Shown here: one piece after another, positions 1 through 8,694 of the stretch
How the letters are laid out: every line of letters starts with the position of its first letter
How positions within the stretch are numbered: the first letter of the stretch is position 1
The notes under the pieces: model-generated
Databases searched by the model: none
What the model saw: the letters and a program-made list of their open reading frames with translations, nothing else
Told to the model about the DNA's origin: nothing
Assembly: GCF_002157205.1 (NCBI RefSeq)
Contig: NZ_CP021358.1
Coordinates: 2,418,001 to 2,482,000, forward strand
DNA: 64,000 nt
From: Kushneria marisflavi
Lineage (GTDB): Bacteria; Pseudomonadota; Gammaproteobacteria; Pseudomonadales; Halomonadaceae
Reading direction: 5' to 3'
Position numbers and translations under genes: made by a program

Positions 1-96
1 ACACCCAAGTGGTTCGCATCACACGAAAACGTTGATGTAATGATCAGCATGATCCCTATTTTGATCCGCTGCTTTAAAGCAGCCGGTCTGCAGAAT
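1..96 (+). other. 23S-5S rRNA internal spacer
   Basis: The sequence directly upstream of the 5S gene has no open reading frame or tRNA. Its position implies the 3' end of a 23S gene just left of the window. A short inverted repeat (gctgctttaaagcagc, about 68-83) may be a processing stem. The assignment rests on position only. Confidence 0.6.
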
Positions 97-215
97 TGCC
101 TGACGACCATAGCGTGCCGGCACCACCCGATCCCTTCCCGAACTCGGTAGTGAAACGGCTCCGCGCCGATGGTAGTGTGGGGTCTCCCCATGTGAGAGTA
201 GGTCATCGTCAGGCA
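97..215 (+). rRNA. rrf: 5S ribosomal RNA
   Basis: The 5' end TGCCTGACGA and 3' end TCGTCAGGCA are perfect complements and form helix I. The interior carries the standard gammaproteobacterial 5S blocks (CCGAACTC, GTGAAACG, GCGCCGATGGTAGTGTGGGG). Its length of about 119 nt is normal. It is the last gene of an rRNA operon whose 16S and 23S genes lie left of the window, and it is followed directly by a strong hairpin terminator. Confidence 0.97.
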
Positions 216-223
216 CCCCTTCC

Positions 224-254
224 GAACCCCGGTCCAATGGACCGGGGTTCTTTT
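224..254 (+). terminator. Rho-independent terminator of the rRNA operon
   Basis: A 12-bp perfect stem (GAACCCCGGTCC / GGACCGGGGTTC) with a 3-nt loop is followed by TTTT, starting 9 nt after the 5S gene. Confidence 0.92.
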
Positions 255-265
255 ATGTGCGCTTG

Positions 266-324
266 ATAAAAACCGGCCGTGAGCCGGCCGGCCCTGCTCG
301 GTCACTGACGTGACCGGGCAGGGC
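266..324 (-). terminator. Terminator region of hisC (two hairpins)
   Basis: Read on the minus strand, hisC is followed by a 15-bp imperfect stem (310-324 with 291-305). A second hairpin, CCGGCC/GGCCGG with a small loop, then runs into TTTTT at about 266-270. The second is a classical U-tract terminator. Together with the rRNA terminator it insulates the convergent hisC and rRNA units. Confidence 0.75.
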
Positions 325-330
325 GGTGTC

Positions 331-1398
331 TCAGCCCGCCCTGTCCTGTGCGGCGAGGGCGTCGGTCAGGGCCGTCATCTCCGCATCGGTGCCGATCGAT
401 ATACGCAGCCAGTCTGAAAGACCCGGTGTACCAAAATGGCGTACCAGTATGCCGGAAGCGCGCAAATGCGCAGCTACTGACACGGCATCATGCCGTCTGG
501 GTCGAACAAACATGAAATTGGCCTGTGACGGCAGCACTTCGATATCCAGCGCCTCTAATGCCTGAGTAGTGGCCTCACGCGTCGCCATGATGGCATGACG
601 GCACTCCTCATAGTGCCGGGTATCTTCCAGTGCGGCGATCCCCACGGCGCTGGCCAGTGGATCGATGGGGTAAGAGTTGAAAGAGTCCTTGATGCGCTCC
701 AATCCCTCGATCAGTTCCCTTGATCCAATAGCAAAGCCAATGCGCATGCCCGCAAGACTGCGCGACTTTGAAAAGGTGCCTGTCACAAGCAGGTTGGGGT
801 GCTCATCGATCAGCGGCACGACACTTTCACTGCCAAAACCATAATAGGCTTCATCGACCAGCACTACGCGTTCACGCTGACGCTCCAGCAATAACTTGAT
901 GTCTGCACGCGAGTGCGCATGGCCTGTCGGAGCATTCGGGTTGGCAAAGGCGATCCCGGCATGTCCGTTCTCGGGGAAATGTGCCAGTGGCACTTCCCAC
1001 CGCTCGTTCAGAGCAATCTTTTCCAGATCGATGCCATAAAGCTGACAGTAGACCGGATAAAAGCTGTAGGTGTATTCCGGGATGGCCAGTGCTTCGCCTT
1101 CACGCAGGAAGAAGGCGCGAAAGGCAAAGGCCAGTACTTCATCCGAGCCGTTACCCACAAAGACCTGCTCGCGAGTCACGTTATAGGTGCGCGCCAGCAT
1201 GTCGCGCAGTGCGAGCGACTCCGGATCCGGATAGCGTCGCAGCTGCTCACAGGAAAAGTGTCGAAGTACCTCTTCTACGCCGCTGGCCGGCGGATAGGGG
1301 TTCTCATTGGTATTGAGCTTGATCATGCGCTGCCGGGGTTGTTCTCCGGGCACATAAGGTGTCAGTGCTGCTACTCCAGGACTCCAGAACTTGCTCAT
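331..1398 (-). CDS. hisC: Histidinol-phosphate aminotransferase
   Basis: PLP-dependent class II aminotransferase that converts imidazole-acetol phosphate and glutamate to histidinol phosphate in histidine synthesis (cytosol). The protein has 355 residues, normal for HisC. Visible signatures are the N-terminal NTNENPYPP motif, the cofactor loop VGNGSDEVL (about residues 81-89), the FANPNAPTG stretch and the Schiff-base lysine in TFSKSRSLAG (Lys211). I chose the ATG at 1398, preceded by a purine-rich AGAGAG; an upstream in-frame TTG at 1413 is less likely. The gene stands apart from hisBHAF in this window and is convergent with the rRNA operon. Related tyrosine/phenylalanine aminotransferases of the same fold cannot be excluded by eye. 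Confidence 0.93.
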   Translation of the reverse strand: MSKFWSPGVAALTPYVPGEQPRQRMIKLNTNENPYPPASGVEEVLRHFSCEQLRRYPDPESLALRDMLARTYNVTREQVFVGNGSDEVLAFAFRAFFLREGEALAIPEYTYSFYPVYCQLYGIDLEKIALNERWEVPLAHFPENGHAGIAFANPNAPTGHAHSRADIKLLLERQRERVVLVDEAYYGFGSESVVPLIDEHPNLLVTGTFSKSRSLAGMRIGFAIGSRELIEGLERIKDSFNSYPIDPLASAVGIAALEDTRHYEECRHAIMATREATTQALEALDIEVLPSQANFMFVRPRRHDAVSVAAHLRASGILVRHFGTPGLSDWLRISIGTDAEMTALTDALAAQDRAG

Positions 1399-1504
1399 TG
1401 TGGCTCTCTGCAAGGGAATAATACGGTAGGATCATGTTGACCCCTGCCCGTGGCGTTCGCAAGCCTCGCCCATGCGTCTCTGCTAATCTCAGGAGCTTTA
1501 CTGA

Positions 1505-3133
1505 ATGTTGAGGGGCAGACCGGTGTCTGGAAAGATCCTGCGTACCAGTGTCATGGGAGTTACCCTCCTTTTGGGCTATGTCGTGCTGGCCCTCCCCAAT
1601 CAAATCGGCGCGCTGGGCTCACCCGTTGCGTGGTGGCCTCCGCTTGAGCTGCCTCTCATGGTAATGGCGCTGTGGTGCCTGCCATATCGTGTGAGTCGTT
1701 TTCTGGCACCAGTAGTGGCAATTGCTCTTTTGCTGTTGGCGCTGATCAAGCTGGCCGACATGGTGGCGCTTCAGGCGTATTGGCGCATTTTTGACCCCGT
1801 TTCCGACTGGCGTCTTATAGGGCCGGGATGGAATGTCTTCAGCGGCACGGTGGGGGCTGACAAGGCCTGGCTTTTGGCCGGTGTGCTGGTCACGACGCTA
1901 CTACTGATGCTGGGTATCACCATGGCAGGGTGGTCACTTCTGTCGCGCCAGAACACGTCGAATCAGCCTGCAGGTCAGCGCAGATGGCTCCGTTCTCTAA
2001 CAGCAGGGTGGCTTGTGATCTCTCTGGCCGGCCTGGTCTGGCATGACGTGCCACGACCGGCTGGTTCATCGCGCCTGATTGTTGAGCACATTGACCAGTC
2101 CCGCCAGAACCTTCGTGATCTGGCGGCACTGAAAGAATATGCCCTTCACGACCCTGCTGCGCAGATGCCGGCCGAGCGTCTACTCACCGGCCTGAAAGGG
2201 CGCGATGTTCTCTTTGTCTTTATCGAATCCTATGGGCGTACAGCTCTTGAAGATGAGCGCTACGCCGGCGTCATGCGTTCGCGCATGGCCGCCATCGATA
2301 GTGAGCTGGGGCAGGCAGGTTTTGGCGCGCGCAGTGCCTGGCTGGCCTCGCCCACGGTGGGTGGTCAGAGCTGGCTGGCTCATGCCACACTGCAGTCAGG
2401 GCTCTGGATCGACTCGCAGCGGCGCTACAACTGGCTGATGGGCACCGATCGTGTGTCGCTGGCGCGTCTTTTCAATCGCGCCGGATGGAAGACCATGGCC
2501 GTTGAGCCGGCATTGACCCGCGAGTGGCTGGCCAACCGCTACTTCCGATTTGACGAGGTGCTCGATGCCCGAAATCTCGGTTACAAGGGCGACCCCTTTA
2601 ACTGGATCACCATGCCGGATCAGTACACCTGGTCGGTCCTTCAAAGGCTGGCACTGGCTCCCGGAGATCGAGCCCCGGTCATGGCTGAAATCGCGACGTT
2701 AACCAGTCATGCGCCCTGGACGCCCATCCCGCCCATGGTGGCGTGGGATCGGGTCGGTGATGGTCGTATCTTCAATCAGTGGGCCAATGCCGGAGATCCG
2801 CCCGATGTGGTCTGGCAGGATAGTGATCGTGTTCGGGCACAGTATCTCAAGTCCATCGACTACGCGCTTGAGGCCCTGGCTTCCTTCGTGGCCCATTACG
2901 GTGACGATAACCTGGTCGTGATCGCCATGGGAGATCACCAGCCGGCCTCACTGATTACCGGGGAAGGCGCCAGCATGGATGTGCCGGTGCATGTCATGAC
3001 CCGGGATTCAAGCGTGCTGAACCAATTTGCAAAATGGGGCTGGCAGTCAGGCATGTTGCCGAATCAGGACAGTGCACACTGGGGAATGGATGTCCTGCGT
3101 CAGCGATTGATCGAAGGATTCGGCTCGCCCTGA
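1505..3133 (+). CDS. Inner-membrane sulfatase-fold hydrolase/transferase
   Basis: The 542-residue protein has about five hydrophobic segments in the first 180 residues (roughly 10-30, 45-60, 64-85, 121-145 and 165-180). A periplasmic domain of the alkaline-phosphatase/sulfatase superfamily follows. Its first metal-binding region is DVLFVFIESYGR (about 234-245), a candidate nucleophile region is GGQSWLAHATLQSG, and the C-terminal metal site is AMGDHQP. The architecture resembles LtaS-like and phosphoethanolamine-transferase-like envelope enzymes, but the substrate cannot be read from sequence. The start has a good AGGAG site. It is divergent from hisC and followed by an old yellow enzyme gene. 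No operon partner suggests its target. Confidence 0.8.
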   Translation: MLRGRPVSGKILRTSVMGVTLLLGYVVLALPNQIGALGSPVAWWPPLELPLMVMALWCLPYRVSRFLAPVVAIALLLLALIKLADMVALQAYWRIFDPVSDWRLIGPGWNVFSGTVGADKAWLLAGVLVTTLLLMLGITMAGWSLLSRQNTSNQPAGQRRWLRSLTAGWLVISLAGLVWHDVPRPAGSSRLIVEHIDQSRQNLRDLAALKEYALHDPAAQMPAERLLTGLKGRDVLFVFIESYGRTALEDERYAGVMRSRMAAIDSELGQAGFGARSAWLASPTVGGQSWLAHATLQSGLWIDSQRRYNWLMGTDRVSLARLFNRAGWKTMAVEPALTREWLANRYFRFDEVLDARNLGYKGDPFNWITMPDQYTWSVLQRLALAPGDRAPVMAEIATLTSHAPWTPIPPMVAWDRVGDGRIFNQWANAGDPPDVVWQDSDRVRAQYLKSIDYALEALASFVAHYGDDNLVVIAMGDHQPASLITGEGASMDVPVHVMTRDSSVLNQFAKWGWQSGMLPNQDSAHWGMDVLRQRLIEGFGSP

Positions 3134-3253
3134 CCTGGAGAAATGAGCCAATTTGAACCGGGTGACTTGATAAGCAGGCTAACAGTCTCCATATAGGAGG
3201 CTGACTCAAATTCCCTTGCTTTTATCAGAGTCATCGAACAAGGAGGTTCTCGC

Positions 3254-4363
3254 ATGCACGATGTTCTATTCGAACCGCTTCAGCTGGGCTCGCTGGAAAT
3301 TCCCAATCGCGTCATCATGGCGCCGCTGACACGCGCACGCACACCGGATCGCATCCCCGGTCGCCTGCAGGAAATCTATTATGGTCAGCGTGCCGGTGCC
3401 GGCCTGATTATCGCCGAAGCCACCAACATCTCACCGACGGCGGCCGGTTATGTCTATACCCCGGGTATCTGGACCGATGAGCAGGAAGCCGGCTGGAAAG
3501 GCGTGGTAGAAGCCGTTCACGCGCGCGGTGGACGCATTGCGCTGCAGCTCTGGCACGTCGGCCGTGTGTCCAACGAACGCGTCCAGCCTGACGGTCAGCA
3601 GCCTGTCGCCCCAAGCGCCCTGCGCGGTGAAGGCGCTCAGGCCTTTGTCGAATTCGAAGACGGCAGCTCCGGTCGGGAAGATGCCAGTACGCCCCGTGCA
3701 CTGGAAACCGAAGAGATCCCCGAGCTGGTCGAGGATTATCGTCAGGCCGCCATGCGCGCCAGACGCGCCGGTTTTGACATGGTCGAAGTCCATGCTGCCA
3801 ATGCCTATCTGCTGCAGCAGTTCCTGGCGACCGGTTCCAACCAGCGTACCGACCGCTACGGTGGTTCGATCGAAAATCGTGCCCGGGTCGTGCTCGAGGT
3901 CGTTGATGCCGTGGCCAGCGTCTTTGGCTATGACCGGGTCGGTATTCGCATCTCACCGTTTATCGAGATCTTCGGCCTCAAGGACGAGGCGTCCGAGCAG
4001 ATGGCCTTCTATCTGGCCGAACAGCTCAATGTCCGTGAGCTGGCCTATCTGCACGTCAACGAACCTGACTGGGCCGGTGGCGATATTCATTTGACCGATG
4101 ACTTCCGTCGCGCCCTGCGTGCACGCTTTCGTAACGGTGCCCTGCTCTTTTGTGGACACTATACGGCACAGGGCGAAGTGGATCTGATCGAGCGCGGCAT
4201 TGCCGATGCCGCGGTCTTTGGTCGGCCCTTCATTGCCAACCCCGATCTGCCCGAGCGCTTTCGTGTTGGTGCCGAGCTTGCCGAGCCTGACCCGGATACC
4301 TTCTACGGTGGCGATGAGAAGGGCTATACCGATTATCCGTTCCTGCCGGATCAGACACGCTAA
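3254..4363 (+). CDS. Old yellow enzyme family alkene reductase (NemA-like)
   Basis: FMN-dependent NADPH oxidoreductase that reduces activated C=C bonds and often nitro compounds. The 369 residues fit one TIM barrel of this family. Seen: the FMN-binding N-terminus (PNRVIMAPLTRAR), the QLWHVGR motif, the substrate-binding HAANAY motif (His-x-x-Asn-x-Tyr) followed by QQFL, the NQRTDRYGGS motif and the C-terminal GRPFIANPDL phosphate-binding segment. The start has a very strong AAGGAGG ribosome site. The gene is monocistronic, followed by a hairpin at 4411-4449. No NemR-type regulator is adjacent. The physiological substrate is unknown. Confidence 0.92.
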   Translation: MHDVLFEPLQLGSLEIPNRVIMAPLTRARTPDRIPGRLQEIYYGQRAGAGLIIAEATNISPTAAGYVYTPGIWTDEQEAGWKGVVEAVHARGGRIALQLWHVGRVSNERVQPDGQQPVAPSALRGEGAQAFVEFEDGSSGREDASTPRALETEEIPELVEDYRQAAMRARRAGFDMVEVHAANAYLLQQFLATGSNQRTDRYGGSIENRARVVLEVVDAVASVFGYDRVGIRISPFIEIFGLKDEASEQMAFYLAEQLNVRELAYLHVNEPDWAGGDIHLTDDFRRALRARFRNGALLFCGHYTAQGEVDLIERGIADAAVFGRPFIANPDLPERFRVGAELAEPDPDTFYGGDEKGYTDYPFLPDQTR

Positions 4364-4410
4364 AAGGCATTAACCCTGCCGTAGTGACCCTAATCTGCAC
4401 GGGTGTCTTT

Positions 4411-4449
4411 CCGGTGCCCCCGACGAGCAGCTATGCTAGGGGGCACCGG
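4411..4449. terminator. Perfect 11-bp hairpin between the alkene reductase and the lipoprotein gene
   Basis: CCGGTGCCCCC and GGGGGCACCGG form an 11-bp perfect stem around a 17-nt loop. No U-tract follows, so termination is uncertain. The loop contains TATGCT, a good -10 match for a promoter reading into the lipoprotein gene. The element could therefore be a regulatory palindrome instead. Confidence 0.5.
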
Positions 4450-4490
4450 TCGCTTGAGCGGCCAAAAAACAGGCATCAGGAGTAAGCTTC

Positions 4491-4973
4491 ATGCAGATGA
4501 AAACGTTGCTGGCCGGTTCGGCACTGATGGCGCTACTGGCGGGCTGTGCTGGTACTGGGGGTGAGCAGCAGGGTACTGACAGCACAGGTGCCACGGCCTC
4601 GTCTTCACAGGCCCAGACCGAAACGCGCACCTATACGGGTACTCTGCCGTGTCGCAACTGCAGCGGCATCGCACTGACGGTCAATCTGCAGGGCGATGAG
4701 AAGGCGACCAACCCGCAGGATCGGACGTTCGAGCTGGAAGCACAGTACCAGAACCATCCGCAGAATCCGCCGACTGAAACCTACAGCGGCAACTGGGATG
4801 TGATCAGCGGCATGCAGGATGATCCGTCAGCGACCGTGTATGAGCTGACGCCCTCCGGTGAAGGTCAGGTCTACTACTTCGAGCGTGTTAACGACTCCAC
4901 ACTCGAGCTGGTGGATCCGCAGCTGCGTCGTTTTGAAAACGGCCAGACCCTGCGTCTGACCCGACAGCAGTAA
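4491..4973 (+). CDS. NlpE N-terminal-domain lipoprotein
   Basis: The 160-residue precursor has a lipoprotein signal peptide ending in the lipobox LLAGC (Cys19). A Ser/Thr/Gln-rich linker leads to one copper-resistance NlpE N-terminal beta-barrel domain, beginning YTGTLPCRNCSGI with the family CxxC (Cys54, Cys57). Full-length NlpE is longer and has a second C-terminal OB-like domain, absent here. In E. coli NlpE signals surface attachment and lipoprotein defects to Cpx; whether this short form does so is unknown. It has an AGGAG ribosome site and a terminator follows. It is probably outer-membrane anchored because the residues after Cys are AG rather than an Asp sorting signal. Confidence 0.8.
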   Translation: MQMKTLLAGSALMALLAGCAGTGGEQQGTDSTGATASSSQAQTETRTYTGTLPCRNCSGIALTVNLQGDEKATNPQDRTFELEAQYQNHPQNPPTETYSGNWDVISGMQDDPSATVYELTPSGEGQVYYFERVNDSTLELVDPQLRRFENGQTLRLTRQQ

Positions 4974-5009
4974 TCGCGAAAGTGCTGCCCTTTGGGCAGT
5001 ATCAAACAG

Positions 5010-5034
5010 AGGGCGGCGCCAAGCCGCCCTTTTT
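5010..5034 (+). terminator. Rho-independent terminator after the lipoprotein gene
   Basis: The stem AGGGCGGC / GCCGCCCT with a 5-nt loop is followed by TTTTT. A small upstream hairpin (CTGCCC/GGGCAG, about 4984-4998) precedes it. Confidence 0.88.
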
Positions 5035-5070
5035 CATGTCTGAAATCACCAAAGAGGACGGACAGGCAGC

Positions 5071-6447
5071 ATGGCAAAGGCCAAAAGTGCATTTGTGTGC
5101 ACCGAATGCGGTGCCGAGTATTCAAAGTGGCAGGGGCAGTGCAGCAGCTGCCGTGAGTGGAACACGCTGACGGAAATACGCCTTTCGAGTGCTGCTCGTC
5201 CCGGCAGCAGTTCAGGTGGTGCTGCCCGTCAGGGCTATGCCGGCGGGGCCAGCGTGGCGCTGACAGATCTATCAAAGGTCGATCTGAGCGAACTGCCGCG
5301 CTTTTCGACCACTTATGATGAATTCGATCGCGTACTGGGCGGGGGGCTGGTGCCCGGTGGTGCCATTTTGCTGGGCGGTGATCCGGGCGCGGGCAAGTCC
5401 ACGCTGCTTTTACAGACGGCCTGTCACCTCGCTCAGCAGCACCGCGTGGTCTATGTCACCGGGGAGGAGTCGCTTTCTCAGGTAGCCATGCGCGCCCACC
5501 GTCTATCGCTGCCGACTCAGGGGCTTTCCATGCTGGCCGAGACCAGTGTGGAAACCATTCTGAGCATGGCCGAGCGGGAAAAGCCGGCGGTGTTGATCAT
5601 CGATTCCATTCAGACCATGCATCTGGAAGATGTCTCATCGGCGCCCGGCGGCGTGGCCCAGGTGCGTGAATCGGCCGCCGCGCTGACCCGTTTTGCCAAG
5701 CAGACCGGCACGGTATTGATGCTGGTCGGACATGTCACCAAGGATGGCGCTCTGGCGGGACCCCGTGTACTGGAGCACATGATTGATGCCTCGCTGCTGC
5801 TGGAGGGGAGCTCCGATTCACGCTTTCGCACCCTGCGCGGGCAGAAAAACCGCTTTGGTGCGGTCAACGAGCTGGGTGTTTTCGCCATGATGGAGCAGGG
5901 GCTTCGGGAGGTGAAAAACCCCAGCGCGATCTTTCTCTCTCGCGGTGAGGAGATGGCGCCCGGCAGTCTCGTGATGGTGGTCTGGGAAGGCACCCGGCCG
6001 CTGCTGGTCGAGGTTCAGGCGCTGCTGGATGAGTCGGCGCTGGGCAACCCGCGGCGCGTGGCGGTCGGCTTTGATGCCCAGCGTCTGGCCATGCTGCTGG
6101 CCGTGCTGCACCGCCATGGTGGCCTTTTTACCGGCGATCAAGACGTTTTTGTCAACGTGGTCGGCGGTATGAAGGTGCTGGAAACCAGCGCCGACCTGGC
6201 GGTTTTGCTGGCGGTGGTCTCAAGCCTTCAGAACCGCTCGCTGCCGCGCGAGCTGGTGGTGTTCGGCGAGGTCGGTCTTTCCGGAGAAATCCGTCCGGTA
6301 CCCAGCGGGCAGGAGCGCATCATCGAGGCTTCCAAGCATGGCTTTACCCGTGCCATTGTTCCGCGGGGCAACGCGCCCAAAAAATCGCCGGCCGGCATGG
6401 AAGTGATCGCCGTGGATCGTCTCTCCGAGGCGCTCGAGGCCATCTGA
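5071..6447 (+). CDS. radA: DNA recombination/repair ATPase RadA
   Basis: RecA-like branch-migration ATPase that processes recombination intermediates. The 458 residues match the family. In order: N-terminal zinc finger (Cys10, Cys13, Cys24, Cys27), Walker A GDPGAGKS (about 103-110), Walker B VLIIDSIQT, the RadA-specific KNRFG motif (in GQKNRFGAVNELGVF) and the C-terminal Lon-protease-like domain (VNVVGGMKV to GEVGLSGEIRPV). It is followed at about 100 bp by selD on the same strand, so co-transcription is possible. Confidence 0.97.
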   Translation: MAKAKSAFVCTECGAEYSKWQGQCSSCREWNTLTEIRLSSAARPGSSSGGAARQGYAGGASVALTDLSKVDLSELPRFSTTYDEFDRVLGGGLVPGGAILLGGDPGAGKSTLLLQTACHLAQQHRVVYVTGEESLSQVAMRAHRLSLPTQGLSMLAETSVETILSMAEREKPAVLIIDSIQTMHLEDVSSAPGGVAQVRESAAALTRFAKQTGTVLMLVGHVTKDGALAGPRVLEHMIDASLLLEGSSDSRFRTLRGQKNRFGAVNELGVFAMMEQGLREVKNPSAIFLSRGEEMAPGSLVMVVWEGTRPLLVEVQALLDESALGNPRRVAVGFDAQRLAMLLAVLHRHGGLFTGDQDVFVNVVGGMKVLETSADLAVLLAVVSSLQNRSLPRELVVFGEVGLSGEIRPVPSGQERIIEASKHGFTRAIVPRGNAPKKSPAGMEVIAVDRLSEALEAI

Positions 6448-6548
6448 TCAAACCGGATAAAGGGTAATGGCTGGCCGAGAGGCCGGCGGCGGTGCCACAG
6501 CAAAGAGGGCGCCATCGAGTATACTGCAGATCAAAAAGGGAACCGCTC

Positions 6549-7586
6549 ATGACACAGATTCGTCTTACCCAGTACAGCCACGGAGCCGGCTGTGGCTGCA
6601 AGATTGCACCGGATGTGCTGGATAGCATGCTGAAAAACGCAGGCCCCGGCGCTTTCAGTGACAAGCTGATCGTTGGCAACCAGGATCGCGAAGATGCCGC
6701 CGTCTATGATCTGGGCGATGGTCAGGGCCTGATCGCCACGACCGACTTTTTCATGCCGATCGTGGATGACCCCTTTGATTTTGGTCGTATCGCTGCGACC
6801 AATGCCATCAGCGATGTCTTTGCCATGGGGGGCCGTCCGATCATGGCGCTGGGCATTCTGGGATGGCCGATCGACAAGCTCTCACCCAAGGTTGCCGGAG
6901 AAGTGCTGGCCGGTGCCCAGTCCGTATGTCGCGAGCTGGGGCTGGCGCTGGCGGGCGGGCACTCCATCGATGCCCCTGAGCCCATCTTTGGCCTGGCGGT
7001 CAACGGTCTGGTGCAGCTGGCGCATTTAAAGCGCAACAACGGCGCTCGTCCCGGTGACCGCCTCTATCTGACCAAGCCGCTGGGCGTGGGCATACTGACC
7101 ACGGCCGAAAAGCGTGGCCTGCTGGCGCCGGAACATCATGGGCTGGCACGTGACACCATGTTGCGTACCAACGCCATTGGCCAGAAATTGGCGACCGTGC
7201 CGGGCGTTCATGCCATGACCGACGTGACGGGCTTTGGTCTCGCCGGGCATCTGGGTGAAGTCTGCACGGCCAGCAACGTGGCTGCCCGGATCGATTTCAG
7301 ACGTCTGCCGCGTATCCCCGAGGCGGATGGCTATCTTCGTCAGGGCGCCGTCCCCGGTGGTACAGAGCGTAATCATCGCGCGATGGGCAAACTGATGCCG
7401 GCCATGGATGACTATCACTGGCAGTGGCTCTGTGATCCGCAGACCTCCGGCGGTCTGGTGCTGGCGGTCGACCCTGCCTATGAAGATGACGTCGAGCGCA
7501 TCGGTCGCGAGCACGGCCTGACGCTTGAAGCCTTCGGTGAGTGTGTGGCGCGCGAGGGCGAAGCGGTCTTCCATGTCCAGCAATAA
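6549..7586 (+). CDS. selD: Selenide, water dikinase (cysteine form)
   Basis: Makes monoselenophosphate from selenide and ATP, the selenium donor for selenocysteine and selenouridine. The 345-residue protein begins MTQIRLTQYSHGAGCGCK. The catalytic residue is Cys17 rather than selenocysteine, with Lys next to it. The PurM/AIR-synthase fold follows (TTDFFMPIVDDPFDFGRIAATNAISDVFAMGG). I chose ATG 6549, matching the family N-terminus, over an upstream in-frame ATG at 6492. It overlaps the next gene mnmH by 14 nt, so the two are translationally coupled and selenium goes at least to tRNA selenouridine. Confidence 0.97.
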   Translation: MTQIRLTQYSHGAGCGCKIAPDVLDSMLKNAGPGAFSDKLIVGNQDREDAAVYDLGDGQGLIATTDFFMPIVDDPFDFGRIAATNAISDVFAMGGRPIMALGILGWPIDKLSPKVAGEVLAGAQSVCRELGLALAGGHSIDAPEPIFGLAVNGLVQLAHLKRNNGARPGDRLYLTKPLGVGILTTAEKRGLLAPEHHGLARDTMLRTNAIGQKLATVPGVHAMTDVTGFGLAGHLGEVCTASNVAARIDFRRLPRIPEADGYLRQGAVPGGTERNHRAMGKLMPAMDDYHWQWLCDPQTSGGLVLAVDPAYEDDVERIGREHGLTLEAFGECVAREGEAVFHVQQ

Positions 7587-8691
7587 GGGAGAGCAGCTCA
7601 CGCCGACGCTGGACCGGCTCAAGGGGGCATCGCTATTGATCGACGTCCGTGCGCCGATCGAGTTTGCGCAAGGGGCGCTGCCCGGTGCCATCAACCTGCC
7701 GCTGATGGACAACGACGAACGCGCCCTGGTCGGTACCTGCCACCGTGAAAAGGGGGGGGATGCCGCGCTCCGGCTAGGTCATCAGCTGGTTAACGGTGCC
7801 TTGAAGGAAAGTCGCGTCGAGGCCTGGCGCGAGGCACTCTCACGTCATCCCGATGCCCTGATCTACTGTGCCCGTGGCGGTCAGCGCTCAGGCATTGCCC
7901 AGCAATGGCTGGCAGAGACGGGGCTTGAGGTGTCACGTCTGAAAGGCGGATTCAAGGCAGCGCGTCGAACGCTGATGTCGCTCACCGAGCAGGCAGCCGA
8001 GGCGCCGTCGCTGGTGATCGCCGGACTGACCGGCTGTGCCAAGACCGACATGATCAAGGCACTCGACAGTGGCATTGACCTGGAAGGTCATGCGCGTCAC
8101 AAGGGGTCAAGCTTTGGCCGCCAGCCGGGGCAGCCGCCAACGCAGATCAACTTTGAGCACGCACTGGCGATGGATCTGGCCGCACGCCGGGCGCCCTATG
8201 TCTTTGAAGATGAGTCCCGCCGCATTGGTAGTGTCGAGATTCCACTGCCGCTCTGGCAGGGCCTTTGTGCCGCGCCTCGAGTGCTGATCGAGATGCCGCT
8301 GGAATGGCGGCTGGCTCAGATCCGACGGGACTATATCGATGATCTCTGGACGCAATATCGCCAGTCCTATGGCCCGTGGCTCGGCTGGTCGCTGATGCGC
8401 CGTCAATTGATCAGTGCGCTGGTGCGCCTCAGGAAGCGGCTGGGCAATGCGCGTCTCGAGCGGTTGTTGCAGCTTCAGCAGCAGGCTTTCGAGACCCATG
8501 TCACCACGGATGACAGTCAGGCTCATGATGGCTGGTTGTCCCCGCTGCTGAGCGAGTACTACGATCCCATGTATCACTATCAGCTGCGCCAGAACGAGCA
8601 TGAGCCGGCGTTTACCGGGACGTGGCAGGAGGTGCTGGCCTTCGTTCGTGAGGCCGTCGACCAGCAGCGTCGCAGTGGTGATGTCGAATAA
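7573..8691 (+). CDS. mnmH: tRNA 2-selenouridine synthase
   Basis: Replaces sulfur with selenium in the wobble 2-thiouridine of tRNA Lys, Glu and Gln, using selenophosphate. The 372 residues comprise an N-terminal rhodanese domain with active-site loop YCARGGQRSG (Cys99) and a P-loop domain with GLTGCAKT (about 146-153). The start overlaps the selD stop by 14 nt in another frame. Also called selU/ybbB. The gene ends only 3 nt before a convergent amidotransferase-like gene, without a visible terminator. Confidence 0.95.
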   Translation: MSSNKGEQLTPTLDRLKGASLLIDVRAPIEFAQGALPGAINLPLMDNDERALVGTCHREKGGDAALRLGHQLVNGALKESRVEAWREALSRHPDALIYCARGGQRSGIAQQWLAETGLEVSRLKGGFKAARRTLMSLTEQAAEAPSLVIAGLTGCAKTDMIKALDSGIDLEGHARHKGSSFGRQPGQPPTQINFEHALAMDLAARRAPYVFEDESRRIGSVEIPLPLWQGLCAAPRVLIEMPLEWRLAQIRRDYIDDLWTQYRQSYGPWLGWSLMRRQLISALVRLRKRLGNARLERLLQLQQQAFETHVTTDDSQAHDGWLSPLLSEYYDPMYHYQLRQNEHEPAFTGTWQEVLAFVREAVDQQRRSGDVE

Positions 8692-8694
8692 GGG

